The notes: a model not told the origin generated them from the letters alone. Numbered from the stretch's first letter, positions 9,480 to 18,107 are shown. The stretch is 64,000 nucleotides of DNA from Campylobacter sp. VBCF_01 NA2 (GCF_027797205.1 NZ_CP115607.1:434001-498000), one strand, 5' to 3'. Made by a program: numbers and translations.

Positions 9480-10344
9480 AATTTATATATGCGATGTTTT
9501 TAAATTTTTAGATAAATTGCCAAATGAATTTGCAGATTTAGCCATAATCGACCCGCCGTATAATCTAAAAGTAGCAGATTGGGATAAATTTAAAAGCGAA
9601 AAAGAATTTTTAGATTTTAGCTTTGAGTGGATTGATAAAATGCTTTTAAAATTAAAACCAAATGCAAGTTTTTATATATTTAACACGCCTTATAATTGTG
9701 CTTTATTTTTAAATCATCTTAGAGACAAAAAGGTGTTTTTTCAAAATTTTATAACTTGGTATAAAAAAGATGGTATGAGTGCATGTAAAAGAAAATTTAA
9801 CAATAACCAAGAAAGCATTTTATTTTATACAATGAGCCAAAAGGATTATTATTTTAACCATAATAGCATTAGAATTCCGTATTCATCGACAAATAGAATT
9901 GCGGCGGCTACAAAAACGGGAATTGTAAAAAATGGCAAACGCTGGTATCCTAATCCAAATGGCAAACTCTGTCCTGATGTTTGGGAGATAGTTTCAACAC
10001 GCCATAAAAATAAAATAAACGGAAAAGTTACTAAACAAAATCACGCCACGCCAAAGCCAAGAGAGATGATAGAACGGATGATAAAAGCAAGTAGCAAAGA
10101 AAATGATTTAGTTTTAGATTTATTCAGCGGAACGGGCATTACGAGCGTAGTCGCGAGAGATTTGGGACGAAATTATATTGGTTGCGAACAAAATATTGAA
10201 TTTGTGGATAAAAGTTTAAATTTAGAAATGGAGAAAGAAAATGAAAGAGACTTTCGAAACAAAATTATCGAAGATACAAAAAGAGTTCAAAGAAAAACTA
10301 TTGGGCATACAACCAGCCTTGAAATGCCTTCAATTTCTTTATGA
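9466..10344 (+). CDS. DNA N6-adenine methyltransferase, M1.MboII-like
   Basis: A 292-residue beta-class methylase with IDPPYNLKVADW near residue 29 and DLFSGTGITSVVARDLGRNY near residue 225. From memory, the stretches FLDFSFEWIDKML, LYIFNTP-like SFYIFNTPYNCA, NGKRWYPNPNGKLC and THxTPKPR-like NHATPKPREMIERMIKAS closely follow M1.MboII, which modifies GAAGA. It has about 30 extra C-terminal residues compared with the roughly 260 of M1.MboII. This tail is encoded where the nuclease gene already runs in another frame. Confidence 0.9.
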   Translation: MQTNKIYICDVFKFLDKLPNEFADLAIIDPPYNLKVADWDKFKSEKEFLDFSFEWIDKMLLKLKPNASFYIFNTPYNCALFLNHLRDKKVFFQNFITWYKKDGMSACKRKFNNNQESILFYTMSQKDYYFNHNSIRIPYSSTNRIAAATKTGIVKNGKRWYPNPNGKLCPDVWEIVSTRHKNKINGKVTKQNHATPKPREMIERMIKASSKENDLVLDLFSGTGITSVVARDLGRNYIGCEQNIEFVDKSLNLEMEKENERDFRNKIIEDTKRVQRKTIGHTTSLEMPSISL

Positions 10345-11551
10345 TAGAACGCTAAGAGTTGATTATCGTGGAACGCATAAATTACAGCATTACCGTTGGA
10401 ATAAAGAATTCATAAAAATTGTTTTAAAAAATTTACCAAAAGAAAAACTATTATATCACACAAAGGGTGATATACACGATGATTATAAATATAAACCAGA
10501 TGAATATGAATTTTGCGAGTATTTAACAAAAGTAAATAAAGAATTAGAAGAAATTGGTTCAAATATACCAAGACATAAAGATATGGTAATGCGAAAAATA
10601 CTTTTTGTAAATTTACAAAGAATGGGCTTTATCGATAGATTTGCGTTGAGAAAAAATGGAAAAATTGAATTTTGCAATCCTAATGAAATATATAGAAATT
10701 ATAGATATGTAAAAATAAATAATAATGGTTTAAAATTTTTAAATTCAAAAGATATTTTTGAAGAACAAAAAATTTTAGGAGTTGCATTAGATAATGTTTT
10801 TAACGGCTTAGCACAAGATATTTTAGATATTCTAAATTCATTACAACCACAATATATAACTGTTAGTGAGATGATGTTTTTTGTAACATATTTAGGCAGA
10901 GAATATCAGGGAAAAATTTTAACAAAAGATAATATTGTAGAATTTATAAACGAATTTAGAAGTTTAAAAGCTAGACGAAAAACAACTGAAAATGTCGTAT
11001 CCGAATATTGTGATTTTGTTGAAGAATTGTGCGACAAATTTAAAAGAGAAAAAACAGATATGAGAGATTTTCATAACTGGAAAAATGAAAGTCAAACAAT
11101 GTTTAATAACTTTAACCTTATGTCGCTTTTCGAACACGACGAAAAACAAGAACGATTGCTTTTAAAAACAACAATAAAAGGCGAAAAAATAATATTTAAA
11201 AGAAGCTCGGTGATTAAAGAACAATATTTTAAAGAACACAATATAAACAAAAATTTACAATTTGAACTTCATCACATAGTGCCATTTTACTATGCAAAAG
11301 ACATTGATGCTCTAAAAGCTATTGATGATTGGAAAAATTTGATTTATATTGATGCAAATTCGCATAAACTTTTTACACTAGATAAAAAAATAAAAAATGC
11401 AATTCGCTTGAATTTTAGGAATTTAGACGCTGTGCTTGATAATTTAGTCGGAGATGAAGTTGTGTTAAAATACACAGACAATATAAAATATAAAGTCGCA
11501 TTACAAGATTTGATTAAAAATTATAACAAATCACTTTTGGGTGAAAAGTAA
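10241..11551 (+). CDS. Type II restriction endonuclease with HNH motif, MboII/HpyAII-like
   Basis: A 436-residue protein. The start ATG has GGAG seven bases upstream, so the 104-base overlap with the methylase gene is probably genuine. The C-terminal third (about residues 340-376) carries an HNH nuclease motif: FELHHIVPFYYA, then NLIYIDANSHKLF. The order methylase-methylase-nuclease matches that recalled for MboII and H. pylori HpyAII, which recognise GAAGA and cut at a distance. The specificity is inference only. The gene is very AT-rich with few GCG codons, unlike its neighbours, which suggests horizontal acquisition. Confidence 0.82.
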   Translation: MKETFETKLSKIQKEFKEKLLGIQPALKCLQFLYDRTLRVDYRGTHKLQHYRWNKEFIKIVLKNLPKEKLLYHTKGDIHDDYKYKPDEYEFCEYLTKVNKELEEIGSNIPRHKDMVMRKILFVNLQRMGFIDRFALRKNGKIEFCNPNEIYRNYRYVKINNNGLKFLNSKDIFEEQKILGVALDNVFNGLAQDILDILNSLQPQYITVSEMMFFVTYLGREYQGKILTKDNIVEFINEFRSLKARRKTTENVVSEYCDFVEELCDKFKREKTDMRDFHNWKNESQTMFNNFNLMSLFEHDEKQERLLLKTTIKGEKIIFKRSSVIKEQYFKEHNINKNLQFELHHIVPFYYAKDIDALKAIDDWKNLIYIDANSHKLFTLDKKIKNAIRLNFRNLDAVLDNLVGDEVVLKYTDNIKYKVALQDLIKNYNKSLLGEK

Positions 11552-11566
11552 TGTGCTAAATATCAT

Positions 11567-11608
11567 AAAAACCATAAATTTGAAAATTAACAAAATTTAT
11601 GGTTTTTT
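11567..11608. terminator. Strong bidirectional terminator
   Basis: A perfect 15-bp stem, AAAAACCATAAATTT (11567-11581) with AAATTTATGGTTTTT (11593-11607), and an 11-base loop. T-rich sequence follows on both strands. It separates the convergent nuclease gene and trpGD. Confidence 0.9.
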
Positions 11609-11625
11609 AATAAATTTTAAAATTT

Positions 11626-13227
11626 CTACTCAAAATTCTTAATATAATTTTGATAAAATCCCCACACTTTGCCGCTATCAAGGGCATTTTCGATTATCTC
11701 TTTGGCCTCGGTTGGGCTTTTGGCAAAGTCAGCCGCATACAAAGCAAACATCGCATTTAGCACGACAATGTCGCGTTTAGGTCCTTTTAACTCGCCTTTA
11801 ATCGTGCTTTTAAAAATTTCAGCATTAAATTTGCTATCTCCGCCTTCGATGTCGGTGTGAAAGGCGCGGTTAAAGCCAAATTGCTCAGGCGTGATTTTAT
11901 ACTCGATGATTTTCTCGCCCCGCACTTCATGCACGAGCGTCTCGTCGCATAGCGTGATCTCGTCCATGCCGTCCATGCCATGCACGACTAGGGCGTGCTT
12001 TCGACCTAGTTTTTGCAAGGTTTGCGCTATTAGCTCATTTACTTCTTCGTGGTAGTTGCCTACGACTTGATTTGAAAGGGTCAAATTTGGATTTAGCAAA
12101 GGTCCTAAAATATTAAAGAAAGTGCCGATTTTAAGGCGAGTTCGCGCTTCTTTGACTTCGGCTGTAACCTTGTGAAAAAACGGCGCGTGGAAAAACGCCA
12201 AATTTGTCTTATCCATAAGCGCTCTAAGTTCGCCAAGATCGCTATTTAACGGCACTCCCAAAGCTTCAAAGATATTGCTCGATCCGCTCTTGCTTGATAC
12301 TGCGCTGTTACCGTGTTTGCCGACCCTGACGCCAAGAGAAGCGAGTATAAACGCGCAGGTTGTGGAGATATTTATCGTTTTTAGCGCGTCTCCGCCGGTG
12401 CCGACGATGTCAAGCATAGCTCTTTCGTCGCTGTAAGTTTTGGAGTATTTCAAAACGCTTCGCACAAGCGCACTTAGGCTATCTGGGTAGAGCGATTTTT
12501 CGCTAATTAGCACGAGCAAACCAGCCAGTTGCACTATGTCATAATCCTTTGCCATAACGGCACTAAAAATCTCTTCATAATCGCCGCCTTCGAGCGGGAA
12601 GCCCTTTTGTAGCTTTATCATAAACGGGGCGAAATTGCTCATTTTTTTCTCCTGTGTTTTTGGTTTGTTTAAATTTACAAAATTTTCAATGATTTTTTTG
12701 CCATACTGCGTGAAATAGCTCTCAGGGTGAAACTGAATGCCGTAAATTTCGCGTTCTTTGTGCTTCATCGCCATTATGACGCCGTCTTCGCTCACGGCTG
12801 AAATCTCCAAGCACGGGGGCAACTCATCTACATAAAGCGAGTGATAGCGCATAACTTCAAATTTGCTAGGCAAGCCTGCCAAAACTGCATTTTCGCCCAC
12901 TACGCTAATTTCGCTAGTTTTGCCGTGTTTTGGCACTTCTAGCGTTTTGATTTTCGCGCCAAAGCTTAATCCTATGGCTTGGTGTCCCAAACACACGCCT
13001 AAAATGGGAATTCCCAAATTTGCCTTTAAAATTTCTAGGCAAATTCCGCTGTCTTTTGGGTGCTTTGGACCCGGGCTTAGTATGATTTTGCTAGGGTTTA
13101 AAAATTTCACCGCTTCAAGCGTTATTTCGTCATTTCGTTTGCAAACTATCTCTTCGTCAGTAGTTTCAAGCACATATTGATATATGTTAAATACGAAACT
13201 ATCGTAGTTATCAATCATTAAAATCAT
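11626..13227 (-). CDS. trpD: Bifunctional anthranilate synthase glutaminase / anthranilate phosphoribosyltransferase (TrpGD)
   Basis: A fusion of about 533 residues. I take the ATG at 13227, which overlaps the trpE stop (ATGA). Residues 1-190 are the TrpG glutamine amidotransferase: nucleophile C79 in GVCLGHQAIG and histidine in IQFHPESY. A short linker (KPKTQEKKMSN) leads to TrpD: DIVGTGGDALKTINIST, KHGNSAVSSKSGSSNIFEALG as two adjacent blocks, then VVGNYHEEV and VVHGMDGMDE. It supplies ammonia to TrpE and then transfers phosphoribose to anthranilate. The same fusion is known in C. jejuni. Confidence 0.96.
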   Translation of the reverse strand: MILMIDNYDSFVFNIYQYVLETTDEEIVCKRNDEITLEAVKFLNPSKIILSPGPKHPKDSGICLEILKANLGIPILGVCLGHQAIGLSFGAKIKTLEVPKHGKTSEISVVGENAVLAGLPSKFEVMRYHSLYVDELPPCLEISAVSEDGVIMAMKHKEREIYGIQFHPESYFTQYGKKIIENFVNLNKPKTQEKKMSNFAPFMIKLQKGFPLEGGDYEEIFSAVMAKDYDIVQLAGLLVLISEKSLYPDSLSALVRSVLKYSKTYSDERAMLDIVGTGGDALKTINISTTCAFILASLGVRVGKHGNSAVSSKSGSSNIFEALGVPLNSDLGELRALMDKTNLAFFHAPFFHKVTAEVKEARTRLKIGTFFNILGPLLNPNLTLSNQVVGNYHEEVNELIAQTLQKLGRKHALVVHGMDGMDEITLCDETLVHEVRGEKIIEYKITPEQFGFNRAFHTDIEGGDSKFNAEIFKSTIKGELKGPKRDIVVLNAMFALYAADFAKSPTEAKEIIENALDSGKVWGFYQNYIKNFE

Positions 13228-14498
13228 TGCATTTCCTTGCAAGTTTTTTCAAAAATTTTTAGGCAAGATTTGCGTTTGTTGCAGATTTCGGCGTATTCGT
13301 TTTCAAACACACTATCAAACACCTGCCCATATCCTGCTCCCACGAAAATATCGCTAAATTCGGGGTTTGCCCTGTCGCGCACGAAAATCGCAGAACGGAT
13401 TAAAATCGCCATTTGCAAATCGCCGTTAAAATGCCAAAAGCCAATCCCGCCACCATAAATCCCGCGCGCGTGGCTTTCTAATTCGTTTATAATTTGCATA
13501 GCGCGAATTTTTGGGCTTCCGCTAAGTGTGCCGGCAGGAAAAACCACACCCAAAACATCAAAATTATCCTTGCTTTCATCTTTTATGCCACGCACATCGC
13601 TGACGATATGCATAACGCTTTCAAAAAACTGCACATGGGCTAAATTTCGCACTTTCACGCTTCCTTTTTTGGCAAATTTGCCAATGTCGTTTCGTGCCAA
13701 ATCAACTAGCATTTTGTGTTCGCTCATCTCTTTTTCATCGCCAAGTAACTCATTTTTTAGGGCTTCATCTTCATTTGCGTCCTTACCGCGTGGCCTAGTT
13801 CCTGCTATGGGAGCGACAAAAATTTCGTTATTTCTGATTTGAAGCACGAGTTCAGGCGAACTCCCCGCAACCACGCCGTAAGGTGTCGGGAAAAAATACA
13901 TATAGTGGCTTGGATTTTGGCGTTTTAAAATTTCATAAAACTCCAAAGGGTCTAAATTTGAGTAAATTTGCAGTGTTTGAGACGGCACGACCTGAAAAAT
14001 ATCGCCACTTTTGATATACTCTTTTGCTTTTTTAAAAATACGCTCGGCGTCGCTTTTTTCGGCGTTTAAATCGGTTTTGATTTTATAAAATTTCTCGCCC
14101 CCAAATTTCGGCGCAGTATCCCCAAAATCTGAATTTTCCAAATTTTCAAAATATTTTCCTTCGCCATAAAAGCTGTAAATTTTGCTTTGTTTGTCGTAGT
14201 GCAGATACGCCCTTGCGTTCGCGTAAAAATATGTCGGAAAGTCGTAAAGGCATGGCTTAATATCTCCCAAGCGTTCAAATTTATAAACTGCTTCGTAGCT
14301 TAGCACTCCAAAAAGCCCTGCAAATTCGCAAATTTGCGTGGTGTTTTGCAAAGCAAATTTGAGTTTATCAAGGTCATCGCCTTGTAAATATTCGCAGTCA
14401 ATGCCGATGATGATCTGCCCGCCGTCTTCGGCGAGATAGGAGTTTGGAAACCTAGATAAAATATTTTTGAAATAAAAAATCGGATCTTTTAAAAACAT
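13224..14498 (-). CDS. trpE: Anthranilate synthase component I
   Basis: A protein of 424 residues from the ATG at 14498 (MFLKDPIFYF), which has AGAGGG upstream. A longer reading to 14732 would cross the divergent gene and looks spurious. Chorismate-binding motifs are intact: PSQTLQIYS, NPSHYMYFF, GTRPRGKDANEDE, DLARNDIGKF, FPAGTLSGSPKIRAM and GGIGFWHFNGD. It makes anthranilate from chorismate with TrpG. PabB is the alternative, but coupling to trpGD favours TrpE. A loop reads FGDTAPKFGG, encoded by a copy of the interspersed GATACTGCGCCGAAATT repeat. Confidence 0.93.
   Translation of the reverse strand: MFLKDPIFYFKNILSRFPNSYLAEDGGQIIIGIDCEYLQGDDLDKLKFALQNTTQICEFAGLFGVLSYEAVYKFERLGDIKPCLYDFPTYFYANARAYLHYDKQSKIYSFYGEGKYFENLENSDFGDTAPKFGGEKFYKIKTDLNAEKSDAERIFKKAKEYIKSGDIFQVVPSQTLQIYSNLDPLEFYEILKRQNPSHYMYFFPTPYGVVAGSSPELVLQIRNNEIFVAPIAGTRPRGKDANEDEALKNELLGDEKEMSEHKMLVDLARNDIGKFAKKGSVKVRNLAHVQFFESVMHIVSDVRGIKDESKDNFDVLGVVFPAGTLSGSPKIRAMQIINELESHARGIYGGGIGFWHFNGDLQMAILIRSAIFVRDRANPEFSDIFVGAGYGQVFDSVFENEYAEICNKRKSCLKIFEKTCKEMQ
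14103..14123 (-). repeat. Intragenic copy of GATACTGCGCC repeat in trpE
   Basis: On the minus strand the DNA reads GGGGATACTGCGCCGAAATT, in frame as GDTAPKF, in a variable surface region between conserved TrpE blocks. Confidence 0.7.
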
Positions 14499-14528
14499 AC
14501 GCCCTCTTTGTATTTTTTTGTAACTTAA

Positions 14529-14534
14529 ATTATA
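14529..14534 (-). promoter_or_regulatory. Putative -10 of trpE-trpGD
   Basis: TATAAT on the minus strand, 31 bases before the trpE ATG, in the short divergent gap with yaaA. No clear -35 is seen, which is normal for Campylobacter sigma-70 promoters. I saw no trp leader peptide. Confidence 0.55.
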
Positions 14535-14568
14535 GTAAAATGGGCTTAAATTTTGTATAAGGATTGTG

Positions 14569-15321
14569 ATGAAAGTTTTGTTTTCGCCAAGCGAAATGAA
14601 GTCGAAAATCGGCTCGGATAAAATTTTGGATTTGTCAAATTTCGAATTTTGCGATGAGAGTGGGGTGAGGGCAAACGCTGTCAAAGAGTATGCAAAATTT
14701 GTCGCAAATGCCGAGTTGGGCGCGCTTTGCAAACTTTTTGGGCTTAAAGAAATTGATGATGGATTGCGGGAGAGTATCTTTAAAAAAGGCTGTGTGAGCG
14801 CGTTGGAGCGTTACACTGGCGTGGCGTATGAGGCGCTAGCTTACGCTAAGCTTGAAAATACTGCGCGCGAATTTTTGGGCGCCAATGTGATAATTTTTTC
14901 AAATCTTTTTGGGCCGATTTCGGGGCGCGACCAGCTCCCTGAATATAAGCTTAAACAAGGCGAGAAATTTTCTGGGCTTGATTTGCCAAAAATTTATAGG
15001 GAAAATTTTAGCGCGAAAATAGATGAAATTTTGGAGTGTGAAATAGAAAATGGCGAGTGCGTGGTGGATCTGCGCGCTGGGTTTTATGAGAAATTTTACG
15101 AGTTAAAAGTCCCGCATCTAAGCTTTAAATTTATCAAAAATGGCAAGGTCGTAAGCCATTATGCTAAGGCGTATCGCGGGAAAGTATTGCGCGAAATCGC
15201 ACGAAATTTAGCCAAAACCGAGCGGGAAATTTTAAATTTAAATTTTAGTGGTGTAAAATTAGCCGAAATCAGAGAAATTTCACTCAAAAAAGAGATAGTT
15301 TTGGAAATTTGCGAAAACTAA
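14569..15321 (+). CDS. yaaA: Peroxide stress protein YaaA (DUF328)
   Basis: A protein of 250 residues from the ATG at 14569, with AAGG six bases upstream. Family features are MKVLFSPSEMKS at the start, RYTGVAYEAL, IIFSNLFGPISGRDQLPEYKLK in two blocks, and SHYAKAYRGKVLREIA near the end. In E. coli YaaA limits unincorporated iron and damage under H2O2 stress. It is divergent from trpE and 9 bases before the TauE-like permease, so they may share a transcript. Confidence 0.9.
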   Translation: MKVLFSPSEMKSKIGSDKILDLSNFEFCDESGVRANAVKEYAKFVANAELGALCKLFGLKEIDDGLRESIFKKGCVSALERYTGVAYEALAYAKLENTAREFLGANVIIFSNLFGPISGRDQLPEYKLKQGEKFSGLDLPKIYRENFSAKIDEILECEIENGECVVDLRAGFYEKFYELKVPHLSFKFIKNGKVVSHYAKAYRGKVLREIARNLAKTEREILNLNFSGVKLAEIREISLKKEIVLEICEN

Positions 15322-15330
15322 GGGGAGAAA

Positions 15331-16083
15331 ATGCTTTTTATAATACCATTTTTAGGGATTTTGGTAGGTTGTATTTCTGGGTTTTTCGGCATTGGTGGCG
15401 GCACAATCGTCGTGCCGATAATGATGGCGCTAGGATACGATATCAAAGAAGCCGTGGGGATTTCGATTTTGCAAATGCTTTTTAGCGCGATTTTTGGGTC
15501 GTATCTAAACTACAAAGCAGGCAAACTCCGCCTCGATAGTGGCGTAATTGTGGGGCTTGGCGGACTTTGTGGCGCGTCGCTTTCTGGCTTTATCGTCGCA
15601 AATGTGGCTTCAATCGTCCTAGAAATCGGACTTTTGCTGACTTTGACAATCGCGTTTTGCAGAGTTTTGATGACAAATGTCGAAAACACTGCGCCCAAAG
15701 AACCAGCCAAAATTTTGCTTTTTGCCGTGGGCTTTGCAATCGGCGCAATCGCCATTAGCATGGGCGTTGGCGGGGCGATTTTCTTAACGCCGATTTTGGT
15801 CGGTTTCCTTGGCGTGGATATCAAAAAAGCTGTTTCTATGGGGCTATTTTTCGTGATTTTTAGCTCGTTTAGCGGATTTTTAAGCATGGCGTATAATGGC
15901 AATGTGCAGTATTTAGAGGGCGTATTAATGGGGCTTGGCGGCCTTGTGGGCGTGTATTTTGGCACGAAGATTTCGCACAAAGTGGCTAAAAGCACGCAGA
16001 AAAAATGCCTTTTGGTGATGTATGTGGTGATGTTTTTGTTAGCCCTTAAAAAGACGCTCGGGGTTGATTTTGGGATTTTGTAA
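15331..16083 (+). CDS. TauE/SafE (TSUP) family membrane permease
   Basis: A protein of 250 residues with about eight hydrophobic segments arranged as two related halves. Each half has the family glycine motif: GCISGFFGIGGGTIVVP near residue 15 and GAIAISMGVGGAIFLTP near residue 140. Members export or import sulfite, sulfoacetate or related organosulfur anions; the substrate here cannot be told. GGGGAG precedes the ATG. The central cytoplasmic loop reads VENTAPKEP, resembling the TAPKF repeat peptide seen elsewhere. Confidence 0.88.
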   Translation: MLFIIPFLGILVGCISGFFGIGGGTIVVPIMMALGYDIKEAVGISILQMLFSAIFGSYLNYKAGKLRLDSGVIVGLGGLCGASLSGFIVANVASIVLEIGLLLTLTIAFCRVLMTNVENTAPKEPAKILLFAVGFAIGAIAISMGVGGAIFLTPILVGFLGVDIKKAVSMGLFFVIFSSFSGFLSMAYNGNVQYLEGVLMGLGGLVGVYFGTKISHKVAKSTQKKCLLVMYVVMFLLALKKTLGVDFGIL

Positions 16084-16157
16084 AATTTCGAAATTTTAAA
16101 ATTTGGCGAAATTTTGCTAATGGTTTGAAATTTTAAAATTTCGTTGCCGCAAGCTCC

Positions 16158-16180
16158 AAAATACTGCGCCGAAATTTTTT
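16158..16180 (+). repeat. Intergenic copy of GATACTGCGCC repeat
   Basis: Reads AAAATACTGCGCCGAAATTT, here in non-coding DNA. Confidence 0.7.
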
Positions 16181-16222
16181 CAAATTTCGCTTTTTGATTT
16201 TGCGTAAATTTTGCTTAATTTA

Positions 16223-16485
16223 TCATTGCGAGCAAAGCGAAGCAATCTAGTAAAATTTAAAGCAAAATTCTACTTAAATTTTGCATTGAACGATTTTGTA
16301 AATTTTAGGCGAAATTTTGCTTTTCTCGTAAGGGGGAGGGCGCGCTTTTTAGGAGACGCTACCCTCCCCCTTACCAACCCCCACCCCTGTAAAACCTTAG
16401 AAGTGGCTAAATTTTAAAAAGCGTTGCTTTTTAAAATTTAGCTGATTTTATTTTTATTGAAATGCTTCGCATTTCTCGCAATGAC
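16223..16485. repeat. MITE-like inverted repeat element, TCATTGCGAG ends
   Basis: The left end TCATTGCGAGCAAAGCGAAG with GCAATC is mirrored by the right end ATGCTTCGCATTTCTCGCAATGA. The same ends bound the element at 43615-43754. No protein is encoded between them; the interior carries a G-rich hairpin. Confidence 0.7.
16328..16387 (-). other. G-rich hairpin and canonical G-quadruplex motif
   Basis: GTAAGGGGGAGGG (16328-16340) pairs perfectly with CCCTCCCCCTTAC (16362-16374). On the minus strand 16387-16362 reads four G-runs (4, 5, 5 and 3 long) with loops of 1, 7 and 1 bases, a canonical G-quadruplex pattern. It is striking in such AT-rich DNA. Its role is unknown. Confidence 0.7.
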
Positions 16486-16530
16486 AAATCAAGCAAAATT
16501 TCGCCACTGTATTGTAAAAACAAAATTTGA

Positions 16531-16550
16531 AAAATTTCGGGCGCAGTATT
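16531..16550 (-). repeat. Intergenic copy of GATACTGCGCC repeat
   Basis: Minus strand AAATACTGCGCCCGAAATTT, in the opposite orientation to the copy at 16158. Confidence 0.65.
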
Positions 16551-16607
16551 TGAAATTTGCGATAGCGAAATTTAGCGCAAAATTTGCGCTAAATTTTCAA
16601 ATTTTAC

Positions 16608-17972
16608 CTAAAACGCGACTTTGTTTATCAATGCGATACCGCACAAAACAAGCACGATTGGCACATAGATAAATTTGCCGATATAATACCAGGCGTTTGA
16701 GTATGTTTTAGCCGAGCCTGTGTTGATTTCGTCCAAAAGCTCGTCCTTGCGCAAAATCCAAAACCACGAAATCGCGCCCAAAACCGCGCCGATTGGGATT
16801 ATATAGATAGATACTAGATCCATCCACGGACCCCAGTTGTGTAGATGAACTTCGTAAAATGTGGTCGCTGGGTTTGTGTCGCTTGGCGCGATTGTCTCCA
16901 TATTTACGCCGATTCCGAAGCAGACCACACACAAAATCACCAAAACCAAAGCCCTATTTAAGTTTGGAAATTTATGCAAAAGCGACTCGGTTACGGCTTC
17001 GAACATGTTTTGAAGCGATGAAATTCCGCCAAAAATCACCGCCGTAAATAAAATAATCGCAAAAATTCCGCCACCTGGCATGTCTTGCAAAATTTTTGGC
17101 AGCGTTACGAAAAGCAGTCCAGGGCCCGCTGTTTGGTCCTCGCCGTAAGCAAAAAGCGCAGGTATCATCACCAAAGCCGCCACAAAAGCAGCGATTGTGT
17201 CGAAAAATGCGGTTTTTTTCGCCGCATCGACGATATCCTCGTCTTTGTGCAAATACGCGCCATATACGAGCATTCCTGAGCCTGTGATAGAGAGCGAAAA
17301 GAGCGCTTGTCCCATGGCTGTGATCCAGACATTGGCATCGCTTAGTTTGCTCCAATCCGCGCTAAACATAAATTTATATCCAGCCCCAGCTCCGTCTAAA
17401 AGTGCCACGCGCACCGCTAAAATGGCAAAAAGCACGAAAAATAGTGGCATCATAATTTTGTTTGTGCGCTCGATACTTTTCGCGCCTAAAAATATGCTAA
17501 AAAGCGTGCCAGCAACGATAATGAAATGAAATGGCACCACAGAATATGGCGTGAAGGCAAACGAGCCAAACCAAGTCGATGTATCCACGCTCATAAGTGA
17601 GCCATTAAGTGCCTGAAATAGGGCTTTTAGCACATAAGCAATGATGACGGCGTATCCGATAGCGATACACATCGACCCTGCTAGTGGAAGCCAGCCTAAA
17701 ATTTTGCCAATGAAGCCTAAATTTCGCGATTTCCACGCAAGCTCATAAGAGCCAAGAGTGCCGGTTTTAGCCCGTCTGCCGATAGCGTATTCGGCTGAGA
17801 GCGCGACATAGGCAAAAAGTGCGATGAAAAAAATGTAAATGAGTAAAAACGCGCCACCGCCGTTGGCACCGAGTTTATACGGGAAGCCCCAGACATTGGC
17901 CATGCCCACAGCCGAGCCGACACAGGCTAAAATAAAAGCCCAACGAGATGAAAAAATTTTATTTTTGCTCAT
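16608..17972 (-). CDS. Sodium-dependent neurotransmitter-symporter family (SNF/NSS) transporter
   Basis: A 454-residue polytopic membrane protein, probably with 11-12 helices. The first helix has the NSS signature SSRWAFILACVGSAVGMANVW-like stretch, followed by FPYKLGANGGGAFLL. Bacterial members take up amino acids with Na+; the substrate cannot be inferred. AAAGGAAACC precedes the ATG. It appears to be monocistronic, and its 3' end abuts the repeat-rich gap. Confidence 0.92.
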   Translation of the reverse strand: MSKNKIFSSRWAFILACVGSAVGMANVWGFPYKLGANGGGAFLLIYIFFIALFAYVALSAEYAIGRRAKTGTLGSYELAWKSRNLGFIGKILGWLPLAGSMCIAIGYAVIIAYVLKALFQALNGSLMSVDTSTWFGSFAFTPYSVVPFHFIIVAGTLFSIFLGAKSIERTNKIMMPLFFVLFAILAVRVALLDGAGAGYKFMFSADWSKLSDANVWITAMGQALFSLSITGSGMLVYGAYLHKDEDIVDAAKKTAFFDTIAAFVAALVMIPALFAYGEDQTAGPGLLFVTLPKILQDMPGGGIFAIILFTAVIFGGISSLQNMFEAVTESLLHKFPNLNRALVLVILCVVCFGIGVNMETIAPSDTNPATTFYEVHLHNWGPWMDLVSIYIIPIGAVLGAISWFWILRKDELLDEINTGSAKTYSNAWYYIGKFIYVPIVLVLCGIALINKVAF

Positions 17973-18085
17973 TATGGTTTCCTTTTTGCGAAAAAATTCA
18001 GGGATTATAGCAAATTTAAAATTTAATTAATTTAAATTTTGATTAAGATTTAAAATTCGGTTAAGCGAAAATTTAAGAGAGAAAT

Positions 18086-18104
18086 TCGGGCGAAATTCGC
18101 CCGA
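18086..18104 (-). terminator. rpsU terminator hairpin
   Basis: A perfect 8-bp GC-rich stem (TCGGGCGA with TCGCCCGA) and a 3-base loop just after the rpsU stop. It is followed on the minus strand by ATTTCTCTCTTAAATTTT. Confidence 0.75.
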
Positions 18105-18107
18105 GAA

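Larger units (their letters stand above)
16084..16607. other. Repeat-rich intergenic region
   Basis: No gene is supported in these 524 bases. They contain two opposite-facing copies of the TACTGCGCC repeat (16158-16180 and 16531-16550), a 263-bp inverted-repeat element (16223-16485) and, inside that, a G-rich hairpin (16328-16374). An open frame at 16211-16417 is only the translation of the inverted repeat. Confidence 0.7.

Noticed and set aside
14499-14732. N-terminal extension of TrpE to 14732
   Set aside because: It overlaps the divergent yaaA start, lacks TrpE similarity, and a good ribosome site precedes the ATG at 14498.
15510-15995. Long antisense frame over the TauE-like gene
   Set aside because: It is a mirror of the real gene, without ribosome site or family features; the same holds for long antisense frames over feoB, dnaJ, fusA and mutS2.
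16211-16417. Open frame of 68 codons in the repeat-rich gap (starts MLNLSLRAKRSNL)
   Set aside because: It is the translation of the TCATTGCGAG repeat; LRAKRSN is a familiar artefact of this repeat. No ribosome site.
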